Positions 17,228 to 28,430 are shown, counted from the first letter of the stretch. The stretch is 64,000 nt of DNA from CAZXVW01 sp964644025 (GCA_964644025.1 CAZXVW010000001.1:1-64000), one strand, 5' to 3'. Numbers and translations: made by a program. The notes: generated by a model from the letters alone, not told the origin.

Positions 17228-17279
17228 AGGTTTATACCTCGATACCTAACATGTTACGCCCTTCGGGGGGATGTGTCAA
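17228..17279 (-). promoter_or_regulatory. Promoter and putative operator of the PIN toxin pair
   Basis: On the minus strand there is TTGACA (17274-17279), a 17-base spacer, and TAACAT (17251-17256), a near-ideal housekeeping promoter. Between the -10 box and the ATG at 17227, the plus strand shows two ATACCT repeats (17234-17239 and 17242-17247) with an eight-base period. An AGGT-4-ACCT inverted pair (17228-17231, 17236-17239) overlaps them. The repeats cover the expected transcription start, as a repressor site would. The remaining 163 bases to the heparinase-like gene at 17443 show nothing recognisable. Confidence 0.72.
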
Positions 17280-17442
17280 GACGGGTCCGCAGCCGGGACA
17301 AGGAACCGGGGAGGGACCGCCGGTGCGCTGCTCATCCGCTCGGCTTGGTATTGATGCCAGGAAGTCACTCGGACTGCCACGGATCGCGCCGTGAGTTCAC
17401 CTGAACCCCTGGCGCAGAGGCCGGTTCAAGCCAGCTTCGGCG

Positions 17443-18822
17443 TCATCCGGAGCGCTTTGCCGCCCCTGTGTCAGTCTTGCGTTTGCGGAGCCGCACGCCC
17501 GCTTTTCTGCCCGCCGGAAACTTCATGACCAGGATCCCGCCGCGGTCGGCCGTATCCTCGTACAGCTCTTCCTCATCCACTTCGATGTCGCAAACGGCCC
17601 CCGGCTCCAGCCCGATCACGTAATAGGTTGCGGCTTCGGCCGCGTCCACCTGGAACCGGCTCCGGCTTCGGGCGGGTACCACCACGGTGTGACCCAGCGC
17701 CAGCGGTTCGCGGAAGTCCTTCCAGCTCAGCGGCTGGATCTTCCCGTCGGTGAAGCGCTGCATCACACCGCCGTCCAGGTAGAACCAGTCCGCGCCGCTG
17801 TCCCAGGAGGAGCGAACCACCAGGGCGCCGCGCACCGGGTCGTGAAAGCTCAACGGGGCATTGTAATAGCTCAGGCCCGGCTGGTACGGGTTGCCCCAGA
17901 GGAACTCGTAGGTGATTCCGAACGGGCCGCGCATCAGGAACGAATCCCGCATTGCCCAGCCCTGCAGGAACTGCGTTTCCAGCGCATTGGGATCGAAGGC
18001 GATCAGACTCAAATCGGCCGCCCGGGCCAGCGCGGCCGCCCGCAGATCCGGTTCACCGGCATCCGGAATCAAGGGGATATGGAACTCGTTCTCGGCACCC
18101 GGGTAGACGGCCGGATAATAGGTCAGCAGCAGGTACAGCGGAAAGGAAGTGAAGTAGCGGCGGTCATCCAGGCGGAGGTCGATGCGCACCGTGTCCCGGA
18201 TGGCGTGCAGGATCTCCATCAGCGGATACGCTTGGTCGCGAGGGATCATGTTGCGCCCCTGGCGCAGCCCAGGAATGATCTTACCGCGCCACCAGTCCTT
18301 GACCACCCACTCGATTTCCCGCTCCCCGATGCCCTCGACGTACCCGGCCAGGGCGATGGCCGCAAACAGGCGCGAGCGGACCGTGGCGATCGTCTCCGGC
18401 GATCTGCGGCGGCTGAGCGCATGCTGGAGTTTTTCGATGAGCCGGTTGCGCTCGGCGGCGCTGAGCAGGTCCTGACACCAGTCGAAAACCAGGGCGAGCT
18501 GGCGCGGGTCGTCGCCGTAGTCGACCGCCCAGCGGATCGCCTGCCGCCCGTAAGCGGAACCCCCGCCGGCCGCGTAGAACAATGCTCCGGCGAAACCCGG
18601 CTCCGGCATCCGTGCGTTGCTGCTCATGAGCGCTTCGAACTGTGTCCACCGGGTGGTTCGCCGTTCGCGTTCCCGCCGCAACAGGCGATGCCGGCGCGCT
18701 GTCAGCAGCAGTCTTGGATGCGGTGCGTCGACGCTGAAGTCTTCCTGCGCGGCGGCCGGGCGGCCGGGCATCGCCACGCTCAGAACCATGAAGAAGGGGA
18801 CGATCAACCGCCGCGGAGACAT
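17443..18822 (-). CDS. Exported heparinase II/III-like protein
   Basis: A 459-residue protein. From ATG 18822 a signal peptide is seen (SPRRLIVPFFMVLSVAMPG, cleavage near PAAAQ). The middle is an all-helical toroid-like region (RLFAAIALAGYVEGIGEREIEWV). From about residue 320 a beta-rich part resembles the Heparinase_II_III domain (SYYNAPLSFHDPVRGALVVRSSWDSGADWFYLDGG, LGHTVVVPA). Polysaccharide lyases of this type cleave uronic-acid polysaccharides, but the catalytic Tyr/His cannot be assigned here, so it may be a degenerate or unrelated toroid protein. Further in-frame codons run upstream to 18921. A 17-base interrupted palindrome lies just before the chosen start. Confidence 0.7.
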   Translation of the reverse strand: MSPRRLIVPFFMVLSVAMPGRPAAAQEDFSVDAPHPRLLLTARRHRLLRRERERRTTRWTQFEALMSSNARMPEPGFAGALFYAAGGGSAYGRQAIRWAVDYGDDPRQLALVFDWCQDLLSAAERNRLIEKLQHALSRRRSPETIATVRSRLFAAIALAGYVEGIGEREIEWVVKDWWRGKIIPGLRQGRNMIPRDQAYPLMEILHAIRDTVRIDLRLDDRRYFTSFPLYLLLTYYPAVYPGAENEFHIPLIPDAGEPDLRAAALARAADLSLIAFDPNALETQFLQGWAMRDSFLMRGPFGITYEFLWGNPYQPGLSYYNAPLSFHDPVRGALVVRSSWDSGADWFYLDGGVMQRFTDGKIQPLSWKDFREPLALGHTVVVPARSRSRFQVDAAEAATYYVIGLEPGAVCDIEVDEEELYEDTADRGGILVMKFPAGRKAGVRLRKRKTDTGAAKRSG

Positions 18823-18832
18823 CTGGTTCGAT

Positions 18833-18849
18833 TGTGTCACACTGACACA
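18833..18849. promoter_or_regulatory. Interrupted palindrome, putative operator
   Basis: TGTGTCA, three bases, TGACACA: a perfect seven-base inverted repeat. It begins 10 bases upstream of the heparinase-like ATG at 18822, where a repressor would block its expression. The binding regulator is unknown. It differs from the CRP consensus in spacing. Confidence 0.5.
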
Positions 18850-18945
18850 CCTGCCGCATCCGGCCGGCCCAGGCGCCGGCCCAACCAGCCTCGCTGGCCC
18901 TTTGTTATCAATGCGAGACAAGGGGGTGGATGTTGGCAGTCCGCT

Positions 18946-18956
18946 TGCTATATAGT
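18946..18956 (+). promoter_or_regulatory. Extended -10 promoter of the candidate structured RNA
   Basis: TGC followed by TATATA (18949-18954), overlapping TATAGT (18951-18956), is an extended -10 element. The upstream -35 region is poor. It lies six or so bases before the expected 5' end of the candidate RNA on the plus strand and directs transcription away from the heparinase-like gene. Confidence 0.45.
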
Positions 18957-18960
18957 GGAG

Positions 18961-19117
18961 TGAATTGATGGAACACTCTCAAACCTGCCCTCTGTTGCAA
19001 CGGGTAGGCGGAGGAAGCGCGCGGGATTCAAATAAGCGTGCTTGCGGGAATCGGTGTTCAAGAAGTACTTAAGCCGCCCCTTCGTCCGGCTGCTGGTTGC
19101 ATCAGAGGGGTTTTTTT
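18961..19117 (+). ncRNA. Candidate structured non-coding RNA with intrinsic terminator (possibly 6S-like)
   Basis: No coding sequence is convincing here. A long-range helix pairs 18988-19001 with 19096-19109 (13 of 14 positions) and is followed at once by seven Ts (19111-19117), the shape of an intrinsic terminator. Inside it, GGCGG (19007-19011) can pair with CCGCC (19074-19078) and GATTC (19025-19029) with GAATC (19048-19052). A competing 5' hairpin, CCTGCCC with GGGTAGG (18984-18990/19002-19008), would break the outer helix. An extended -10 lies upstream, and there is no plus-strand gene for 1.1 kb. Length and nested rod shape resemble 6S RNA, but I see no diagnostic 6S sequence. The rest of the gap (18850-18945, 19118-19357) holds only a weak CCAGAC/GTCTGG repeat at 19141-19185. 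Confidence 0.6.
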
Positions 19118-19357
19118 AGCAGGTCAGTGTTTCGTCGATTCCAGACAGAGCCTGCCCGGGATTATCGGTTTCGGTTTCCGTCTGGCATCCAAGGTGGAGG
19201 ATATAGAGGACGCGGGCCCCACCGGGATGGAACGTGACAGCGGGTGTTTCGATAACCAGACGGCCCGACGCCGGATCCCTGCCCGACCATGGGCGTGCCG
19301 CCCCGGAGCCGGCTGCTTGCGGCCCCTCGCCCGGTTCCGGGGCATTCCTTCGCTGGA

Positions 19358-19945
19358 TCAGTTTTTTCTCATCACCAGTTCGTAGTGGGCGAACGGGCCC
19401 CGGGAAAACCGCTGCCGGTGTATCACCGTGAGCGCGCATTTCTCGAAAGCCGCTTCGATCTCGCTCAACGTGTAAAGCCCGTAGTTTCTCAGTAATGGTC
19501 CGGCCAGCTTCGCTGCCAGCGCCGGGAAAACCAGGTCGTGCCAGATCAGGTAGCCTTCCGGCCGCAGGACTCTGGCGACTTCCCGCACCGCCGCCCGCCA
19601 GTCCGGCACGTGGTGAAAAACATTCTGCGAAACCACCAGGCTGAAACTCGCGCCGGCGAAGCTGAGCCTGGCGGCATCCTCGACCTGGAAGCGCAGCCGC
19701 TCCGATTCCGCGTGCATGCTCCTGGCTACGGCGATCTGGTCTGGATCATAATCGGCGCCAACCACATTCATCCCGCAGCTTTCGGCCAGGAAGGCCGAGA
19801 CCGCCCCGATACCGCAGCCCAGCTCCAGCGCATCCAGTGGCGCCGGTATATCCAGCTCACCGAGCAGGCGCCGTATCTTCGCGATATTGCGCTCGGCTTT
19901 TCTGCGCCGGTTGACGAGTCTCTTTTCCAGCCAGCTCATCTTCAT
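19358..19945 (-). CDS. Class I SAM-dependent methyltransferase
   Basis: A 195-residue cytoplasmic methyltransferase of the Methyltransf_11 type. Motif I is LELGCGIGAVS (residues 40-50), the acidic motif II is VVGADYDPDQ, motif III is EDAARLSF with NVFHHVPDW, and VLRPEGYLIWHD is the post-III strand. The substrate is unknown. The ATG at 19945 is preceded by AAGGGAA; a second ATG two codons later is equally possible. The gene stands alone between the candidate RNA and the TonB receptor promoter region, reading in the opposite direction to both. Confidence 0.9.
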   Translation of the reverse strand: MKMSWLEKRLVNRRRKAERNIAKIRRLLGELDIPAPLDALELGCGIGAVSAFLAESCGMNVVGADYDPDQIAVARSMHAESERLRFQVEDAARLSFAGASFSLVVSQNVFHHVPDWRAAVREVARVLRPEGYLIWHDLVFPALAAKLAGPLLRNYGLYTLSEIEAAFEKCALTVIHRQRFSRGPFAHYELVMRKN

Positions 19946-20268
19946 GGCAGGTTCCCTTCCAGAAGGCGAATCTGATCCGTGCGCGGCGCCGGGCCCGTCG
20001 TCACTTAAGGGCCCTGGCGAGCCTCCACATCCTCGCCAGAATCCACTGTTGCAGAAAAGTGCGATTTACGCAAGCTATTGCCGCCAAGGCAATGTCGCGC
20101 TTTGAGCTGTACACGGCGGAATTGACAGTCCTACAAGCTCGTTGACAGGGAACTATTCATGGGCTAACATCGACTAGGACGTGATTGGCGGCTCGATCTA
20201 TCTGGTCGCGGAAAACTGGCCGGGCCGGAGGCGGGCCGAAACAGGGGTAAATGGGCAGGAGGTGAGTC
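19946..20268 (+). promoter_or_regulatory. Promoter region of the TonB-receptor-like gene
   Basis: This 323-base gap holds a near-consensus promoter: TTGACA (20142-20147), a 17-base spacer and TAACAT (20165-20170). A second TTGACA lies at 20122-20127 without a matching -10. The resulting leader of about 95 bases ends in AGGAGG (20257-20262), six bases before the ATG at 20269. I see no riboswitch or gene in the gap. Confidence 0.72.
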
Positions 20269-23200
20269 ATGCTGCCTCCTTGCCGCAAGACAGTGAATTT
20301 TGAGGAGATGATGACAATCCCAAGAATCGGCAAGATCCTTGCCATATTCGCACTGTGCTTGATTTTCAGCGCAGTTGGTTACGCACAATCTGATACCGCC
20401 CAGATATCCGGCTACGCCAAGGACTCCACCGGCGCCGTGATACCCGGCGCGAACGTCACTCTGACCAATGAGACTACCGGACTCGAACGTCAGACTACGA
20501 CCAATGAATCCGGCTACTACGTGGTCTCGAATCTGCCGCCCGGCTTTTACACCCTGGCGGTGGAGGCGCCTGGCTTCAAGCGCTTCGTAAAAACTCAGAA
20601 TAAATTGGACCCGAACATTGCCACCACGGTGGACGCGGTGCTTGAGATCGGCGCCGTCACCGAAACCGTCGAGGTCACGGCGACGGCGGTGGCCATCCAG
20701 TCGGAAACCGCCACCGTCGGCCGGCTGGTGGAATCGACCCAGATTCAATCCATGGTGCTCAACGGCCGCAACCCGCTTTACCTGGCCATTCTCAAGCCAG
20801 GTGTCACCCGGACCGGCCCCCTCGGCTTCAGTTACGGGTTGACCTCAGGGAGCCTGTACATCAACGGCTCCCGCCGGCAGGACAACATCATCACCTTCGA
20901 CGGGGCCGTGAATATGCGCACGCGCGCCAACGGCACCAGCATCGGCACCGCGGACCTGGAAACGGTGCAGGAGATGCAGATCCTCACTGCGAATTACAAC
21001 GCCGAGTACGGGCGAGCCTCCGGGGGTCAGATCCGTTTCGTCACCAAGAGCGGCAGCCGTGATTTCCACGGCAGTTTTTACGAGTACTTCCGCAACACGA
21101 AGCTGGACGCCAACACCTGGTCGCGCAACCGGGCCGGCCAGGAGCGGGACCCGAACAAGTTCAATCAGTTCGGCTATATCCTCAGCGGACCGGCTTACAT
21201 CCCCGGCAAGTGGAACACCGACCGCAGTAAGCTGTTCTGGTTGTGGGGCCAGGAATGGGCCCGGCGGCGGCGGGGGCGGACCACCATCATTACCGTACCC
21301 TCGCTGGCGATGCGGAGCGGGGATTTCTCCGAATTGTTAGACCCGGGTAACTCGTTCTTCGGCAAAGTAAAAACCATCAATGACCCGGACACCGGCGCGC
21401 CGTTCCCGAACAATGTCATTCCTTCGAGCAGGCTGAGTTCCAACGGATTGGGCTTTCTGAACGCGTACCCGGAACCGATCCCTGGGTTCTTGCAGGGGAC
21501 GAGTAATTTCATCCAGTCCCGGCCGCAGCCGATGAACCAGCGGAAAGATACCCTCTCGATCGACTTCCTGCCTACGATGAACCACACCTTCCGGTTCCGG
21601 TTGCAGAACTTCAACTTTATCGAGAAGGAAGCATTCCGGGGCGGGACGGACCGCGCCAGACGGATCATCGACCGGCCCAACCGGACCTACACGCTGAACT
21701 ACATTTACACGCTCAGCCCCACCACGGTGAATGAGTTCCTGGCCAGTGTCAGCTACGACCGCGTCTATCTGACCGTCCCAAATGAAGAAGGGCTGGCCAA
21801 TCGCAGCCGGTACGGCATCGACTACCCGTACATTTTCCCGGAACGCAAGGAAATCTATGACAAGATCCCGACCATCGACATCACCAACTTCCAGCGGGTG
21901 GATGGCGGACCATACCCAGCCAAGTCTTCCGGCCCGATTTACCAGCTTTCCAATAACACCACCAGGATTATGGGCAACCACACGTTTAAGTTCGGCGTGC
22001 GATACGAACGGGCCGGCCAGAACGACTTCGACCAGATCAACGTGAGCGGCGTTCCCGGGGGGACGAATAACCAGAACGGCCGCTTCGTCTTCGACGACAA
22101 GCGCGCCGGCGCGCCGGGCACCGGACTGGCGGTGGCCAACGCGGCCATGGGTCTGTTTACCACCTACGCTGAGATCGGCCCCCGCGCCTACACACCCTAC
22201 CGCAGCAACATGTTCGAGTGGTTCGTCCAGGATTCCTGGAAGGTTACGCCGAAGCTGCGTCTGGAGCTCGGCGTCCGGCACACCTGGATGCAGCCTTATT
22301 ACTACAGCCTGTGGCGGAACATGGCCGTCTTCGATCCCAACCGCTACGACCCGTCCAAGGCCGTGGTCCAGGATCCGAAAACCGGTAACATCTTGAGCGG
22401 CGAACGCTATAACGGCGTGGCCATTCCTGGCAAGGGCTGGCCGGAAGCGGCGCGCGGCCGTGTCTTCATTGCCGACACCGGAGAGTTTGATTATTTGTTC
22501 ACCGGCGGCAGCAAGACGTGGGGCAAGACCCAGTGGGCGAACTTCCAACCCCGCATCGGCCTGGCCTACCGCATCAACGAGAAGACCGTGGTCCGCTCCG
22601 GCGTGGGGCGCTTCTTCTCCCGGCCCGGAGTGGCGGATAACATCTTCCTGGGTGGCAACCCTCCCTTCCAGCCGATGGTTTCCATCAGCAACGGTCTGGC
22701 GGACGACCCCGGTGCCGGCGAAGCAACCGGCTTCCCGCAGTTCTTCATGACCATGGACCCCGTCTTCAAGATCCCTAGCGCCTGGAACTGGAACGTCACC
22801 GTCCAGCGCGAGGTCGGCTTCAACACCACCGTTGAGGTGGGCTACGTGGGGCGCGTGGGGCTCCACATGGAGCGGGTGCGCGACATCAACCAGCTCCGGC
22901 CCGGAACCCTGCAGGATCCAGCCAATGCAGGCATCAACCCGAACGTGCTGAGGCCTTACAAGGGCTTCGCCGCGATCAATCTTGGAGAGAACGCCGCCCG
23001 CTCGGAATACAACGGGCTGCAAATCTCGGCGAACCGCCGCTTCAGCGACGGCCTCCTGTTCGGCATTGCCTACACGCTGTCGGAAAGCAAGGACAACGCC
23101 GACTATCGCCGCGACCAGATTTACAACAACTATGACGATTCGAACTTCTGGGGGTGGTCGGACTACGACGCCCGTCACGTGATGGTCATCAACTTTGTCT

Positions 23201-23739
23201 ACGAGTTGCCAGTGTTCAAGGACAAGTCCGCGCTGACCGGCAAGCTGCTCGGCGGCTGGCAGCTCAGCGGCATGATCCAGTTCCAGACGGGCACGCCGTT
23301 GACCATCGGAAGAACCGGCGACTACGCCGGAATCGGCGTCACCAACTTCCAGCCTTGGGAGGTGCTGGGCGATCCGAAGCTGCCTTCGAGCGAACAGGCC
23401 TTCTCCCAGGGCAAAACGGATGACAACTTCTTCTTCCGGACCACCGACGCCAGCGGAAATCCCTTGTTTGTCGCGCCGGATCCGGGAACGTTCTCCAAGA
23501 CCCAGAACCGCAACAGCTTGCTGCACCGGCAAGGCTGGCAGAACTGGAACATGGGACTGTTCAAGGATTTCGCGATCACCGAGCGGCAGAGCCTTCAGGT
23601 GCGGGCGGAGTTCTTCAACTTGCCGAATCACCCGAACTGGGGGAACCCGAACACCAATCCGACCAGCGCCACCTTCGGTAAGATCACCAGCAAGAGTAAC
23701 AACCGTAACATTCAGCTCAGCCTGCGTTACTCGTTCTGA
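20269..23739 (+). CDS. Oar-like TonB-dependent receptor with carboxypeptidase-regulatory domain
   Basis: A 1156-residue outer-membrane protein. After a signal peptide (KILAIFALCLIFSAVGYAQ) there is a CarboxypepD_reg-like domain at about residues 42-125 (ISGYAKDSTGAVIPGANVTL, GYYVVSNLPPGFYTLAVEAPGF). A plug-like region follows (about 130-260, with NGSRRQDNIITFDG and YGRASGGQIRFVTKSG), then a long beta-barrel ending in an aromatic residue (SLRYSF). This architecture is highly expanded in Solibacter-type Acidobacteriota; import of glycans or protein export has been proposed for Oar proteins. The ATG at 20269 has a textbook AGGAGG six bases upstream, although in-frame ATGs at 20308/20311 would give a more typical signal peptide. 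No SusD-like partner is nearby. Confidence 0.9.
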   Translation: MLPPCRKTVNFEEMMTIPRIGKILAIFALCLIFSAVGYAQSDTAQISGYAKDSTGAVIPGANVTLTNETTGLERQTTTNESGYYVVSNLPPGFYTLAVEAPGFKRFVKTQNKLDPNIATTVDAVLEIGAVTETVEVTATAVAIQSETATVGRLVESTQIQSMVLNGRNPLYLAILKPGVTRTGPLGFSYGLTSGSLYINGSRRQDNIITFDGAVNMRTRANGTSIGTADLETVQEMQILTANYNAEYGRASGGQIRFVTKSGSRDFHGSFYEYFRNTKLDANTWSRNRAGQERDPNKFNQFGYILSGPAYIPGKWNTDRSKLFWLWGQEWARRRRGRTTIITVPSLAMRSGDFSELLDPGNSFFGKVKTINDPDTGAPFPNNVIPSSRLSSNGLGFLNAYPEPIPGFLQGTSNFIQSRPQPMNQRKDTLSIDFLPTMNHTFRFRLQNFNFIEKEAFRGGTDRARRIIDRPNRTYTLNYIYTLSPTTVNEFLASVSYDRVYLTVPNEEGLANRSRYGIDYPYIFPERKEIYDKIPTIDITNFQRVDGGPYPAKSSGPIYQLSNNTTRIMGNHTFKFGVRYERAGQNDFDQINVSGVPGGTNNQNGRFVFDDKRAGAPGTGLAVANAAMGLFTTYAEIGPRAYTPYRSNMFEWFVQDSWKVTPKLRLELGVRHTWMQPYYYSLWRNMAVFDPNRYDPSKAVVQDPKTGNILSGERYNGVAIPGKGWPEAARGRVFIADTGEFDYLFTGGSKTWGKTQWANFQPRIGLAYRINEKTVVRSGVGRFFSRPGVADNIFLGGNPPFQPMVSISNGLADDPGAGEATGFPQFFMTMDPVFKIPSAWNWNVTVQREVGFNTTVEVGYVGRVGLHMERVRDINQLRPGTLQDPANAGINPNVLRPYKGFAAINLGENAARSEYNGLQISANRRFSDGLLFGIAYTLSESKDNADYRRDQIYNNYDDSNFWGWSDYDARHVMVINFVYELPVFKDKSALTGKLLGGWQLSGMIQFQTGTPLTIGRTGDYAGIGVTNFQPWEVLGDPKLPSSEQAFSQGKTDDNFFFRTTDASGNPLFVAPDPGTFSKTQNRNSLLHRQGWQNWNMGLFKDFAITERQSLQVRAEFFNLPNHPNWGNPNTNPTSATFGKITSKSNNRNIQLSLRYSF

Positions 23740-23764
23740 TTCGCAACGCTCGAGCGTTAATCAC

Positions 23765-23795
23765 GGCCCCGGCCTCCGCCAGGAGAGCCGGGGCC
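23765..23795. terminator. Bidirectional terminator-like hairpin
   Basis: GGCCCCGGC (23765-23773) pairs perfectly with GCCGGGGCC (23787-23795) around a 13-base loop. It lies between two convergent genes, 26 bases after the TonB-receptor stop and two bases before the stop of the zinc-ribbon gene. There is no T tract, so it may work with Rho. Confidence 0.6.
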
Positions 23796-23797
23796 GC

Positions 23798-24106
23798 TTA
23801 CCAGCTCAACGTTCCTGACCGCGGCTCTTCATCCGGGTTGGGCAGGTAGAGCGTCCGGCACTTCTCGCAGCGGTAAATCTCCGCGCCGGCCCCGTATCTC
23901 TGCTTGACTTCATCACCGAAGAAGTACCACCGTTTCAGGTGGCCAGTGCACAGCTTGCCTTTCGCGTTCTTCTCATTGCAGGCTCGCTGGCGCGGGAGCC
24001 GCACCTTGACCTTGGTGCCGTCGCTGAGCGTGGCTACTACGTTCGGATCTGGCGATTGCCCGGCGGTGGTGGCGCCCGCCGTGGAGGCTGCTTTTTCTTC
24101 GGGCAT
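23798..24106 (-). CDS. Small zinc-ribbon-like protein of unknown function
   Basis: A 102-residue protein. Residues 1-22 are a low-complexity Ala/Thr/Pro tail. A short beta segment follows (VVATLSDGTKVKVRLPR), then cysteines at 43, 53, 80 and 83 (RACNEKN, LCTGHL, YRCEKC) that could form one zinc ribbon, with His56 as an alternative ligand. The aromatic KRWYFFGDEV between them would pack the fold. I do not recognise a characterised family. It converges on the TonB receptor gene and is divergent from gyrA (about 210 bases between starts). Probably cytoplasmic. Confidence 0.7.
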   Translation of the reverse strand: MPEEKAASTAGATTAGQSPDPNVVATLSDGTKVKVRLPRQRACNEKNAKGKLCTGHLKRWYFFGDEVKQRYGAGAEIYRCEKCRTLYLPNPDEEPRSGTLSW

Positions 24107-24233
24107 GGCTCAAAGCAGAAAGTATAGCACCCCGCCGCAGGCCGGCTTTTCCGGCAGGCTGGAGACGCTGCCGGAGGAGACTCGGCCGCGCCGCCGCTGC
24201 GGGCCGGAAAAGCCTCATCCTCTCAATGAGTTC

Positions 24234-24242
24234 TGCTAAAAT
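24234..24242 (+). promoter_or_regulatory. Extended -10 promoter of gyrA
   Basis: TGC followed by TAAAAT (24237-24242) is an extended -10 element 72 bases upstream of the gyrA start. A convincing -35 box is absent, as is common for extended -10 promoters. The leader ends in AAGGAG at 24304-24309. Confidence 0.5.
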
Positions 24243-24314
24243 GATAGGTACGCCTCGCCCTCCATTCTGTGGCGAAGAAAAGGGAAAAATCAGAGCTTAT
24301 TTCAAGGAGTTCCA

Positions 24315-26867
<2,553 letters not shown>

Positions 26868-26871
26868 AGCT

Positions 26872-26893
26872 CCCCGGAACCGCGCTGCCGGGG
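26872..26893. terminator. Terminator-like hairpin between gyrA and the GH29 gene
   Basis: CCCCGG (26872-26877) pairs with CCGGGG (26888-26893) around a 10-base loop, five bases after the gyrA stop in a 48-base convergent gap. No T tract follows. Confidence 0.4.
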
Positions 26894-26915
26894 CCTGCCG
26901 GCAACGCGCCCGGGG

Positions 26916-28430
26916 CTACGCCTTGGGAACGATCTTGAAGACGTAGGCGTAATCACACGGCTTTCGGCTGGGAAAGCTAAGCTCCAGCCCTTCGCTGGTG
27001 AGACGCCACGGAATCTTCTCGCTGGAGCCGAGCATCGTCACCGACTGGATGCCGCCCGGGCCGATCGGGTTCTGCTTGCTGATCGACTTGATGGTGAACT
27101 TTCCGTTCTTGGGCCAGTCAAACACTGTCGCGTAGACCGTGTCACCCTGCCGGGTGAAGCGCACCGCGTCCGGCCCCATCCTCATCTTGCGCCGTTTCGG
27201 ATTCCGGGGTTTGTAATCCGGGGCGGTGTAAGGCACCTCGCCGCCCTCGCCGGCGACGCGCCAGGGGCGGCTGCCATAGACAGCCTCGCCGTTGACGCGG
27301 AGCCATTTGCCGATTTCGGTGAGCGCGTGGACCTCTTGCTGGCGGAGCGTTCCGTCCGGCTTGGGACCGATGCTCAGCAGCAGGTTGCCGTTCTTACTCA
27401 CGATATCCATCAGGTGCTCGATCAGCATGCCCACCGGCCAGAAGCCGCTGTCCTTGACGTAGCACCAGCCCTGGATGGAGACCTTGTCGTCACTTTGCCA
27501 CTTCCAGGGCTGGATCGAGTCCTGGCTGGCTCGCTCGAAATCCGGTACCGCTTCATCGGGTTTCATGATGCCGCGCTTGTACGTAATGACGACGCCCTTG
27601 TTCCATTCGCGGCTCCGGTTGTAGTAATCGGCGACCACCTGGTACATCGCGTCGGTGAAATAGGGCTTGTCATACTTCACCTGGGCGTCGATGACGCCGC
27701 CGTCGACGAAGATGTAATCCGGCTGGTAGTTGTCGATCAGCTCCATCATGACGTCCTTCCAGTGCTGGGCGTCCTCGGGGCGGGGCGGATCGTCGTCTCC
27801 GCGGCGCTTGCCGTACAAGCCTTCATACTGCGGGTCCCAGTTGTCGTAATTGGGCCGGAAGGTGTAGTAGCGCCAGTGCCGGCCGTAGTGGGTGGAAACG
27901 CCGGCCTTCAGGCCGTGCTCACGAACGGCGGCGGTGAGTTCGCCAACGATATCGCGTTTCGGCCCCATCCGCTTCGCGTTGAACGGGATCACCTTGGAGT
28001 CCCACATGGCGAAGCCGTCATGGTGCGTGGCGGGCGCCGCCACGTAACGGGCGCCGGCTTGCTGGAACAGCCTGGCGTAAGCGTCCGGGTCGAACTTGGC
28101 GGCCGTCAGCATGGGAATGAAGTCCTTGTAGCCGAACTTGTCGAGCGGGCCCCAGGTCTTGATGTGATGCTCATAGACGGGGGAGCCTTCGATGTACATG
28201 TAGTGTGGATACCACTCGGTCTGGAAAGCCGGGACCGAGAACGGCCCCCAGTGCATGTAGATACCGAACTTGGCGTCCTGGTACCACTGCGGGACCCCGT
28301 AACCGATCAGTGATTCGTGCGTCGGCTGGAACTCAGCCGCCTTGGGTTGCGGAGCTGGCTGGCTGCAACCTGGCGCCAGGGCCAGCGCGCCGCAGAGACA
28401 TCCAGCGAGTAAGAAGGTCTTGGGCTTCAT
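26916..28430 (-). CDS. GH29 alpha-L-fucosidase, lipoprotein
   Basis: A 504-residue exported hydrolase that should release alpha-L-fucose from glycans. The N-terminus is a lipoprotein signal peptide with lipidation likely at Cys22 (LAPGCSQ). The GH29 barrel shows KFGIYMHWGPFSVPAF, YVAAPATHHDGFAMWDS and LKAGVSTHYGRHWRYY. The nucleophile is expected to be the Asp of DYIFVDGG near residue 242. The C-terminal 110 residues form a beta-sandwich. GH29 enzymes act with sulfatases on fucoidan-like or mucin-like glycans, which fits the sulfatase encoded next door in the same direction. A hairpin between the two suggests separate transcription. The ATG at 28430 has GAGAGAGG about 13 bases upstream. Confidence 0.9.
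   Translation of the reverse strand: MKPKTFLLAGCLCGALALAPGCSQPAPQPKAAEFQPTHESLIGYGVPQWYQDAKFGIYMHWGPFSVPAFQTEWYPHYMYIEGSPVYEHHIKTWGPLDKFGYKDFIPMLTAAKFDPDAYARLFQQAGARYVAAPATHHDGFAMWDSKVIPFNAKRMGPKRDIVGELTAAVREHGLKAGVSTHYGRHWRYYTFRPNYDNWDPQYEGLYGKRRGDDDPPRPEDAQHWKDVMMELIDNYQPDYIFVDGGVIDAQVKYDKPYFTDAMYQVVADYYNRSREWNKGVVITYKRGIMKPDEAVPDFERASQDSIQPWKWQSDDKVSIQGWCYVKDSGFWPVGMLIEHLMDIVSKNGNLLLSIGPKPDGTLRQQEVHALTEIGKWLRVNGEAVYGSRPWRVAGEGGEVPYTAPDYKPRNPKRRKMRMGPDAVRFTRQGDTVYATVFDWPKNGKFTIKSISKQNPIGPGGIQSVTMLGSSEKIPWRLTSEGLELSFPSRKPCDYAYVFKIVPKA

Noticed and set aside
17443..18921. Upstream extension of the heparinase-like gene to 18921
   Set aside because: The added 33 residues precede the signal peptide and span the 17-base palindrome; the ATG at 18822 is the better start.
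19038..19385. 115-codon plus-strand frame after the candidate RNA
   Set aside because: No ribosome-binding site or recognisable domain; it begins inside the structured RNA and crosses its terminator.
23745..23758. AACGCTCGAGCGTT perfect 14-base palindrome after the TonB-receptor stop
   Set aside because: It lacks a loop for a hairpin terminator and lies in a convergent gap; it is probably secondary to the stronger hairpin at 23765-23795.
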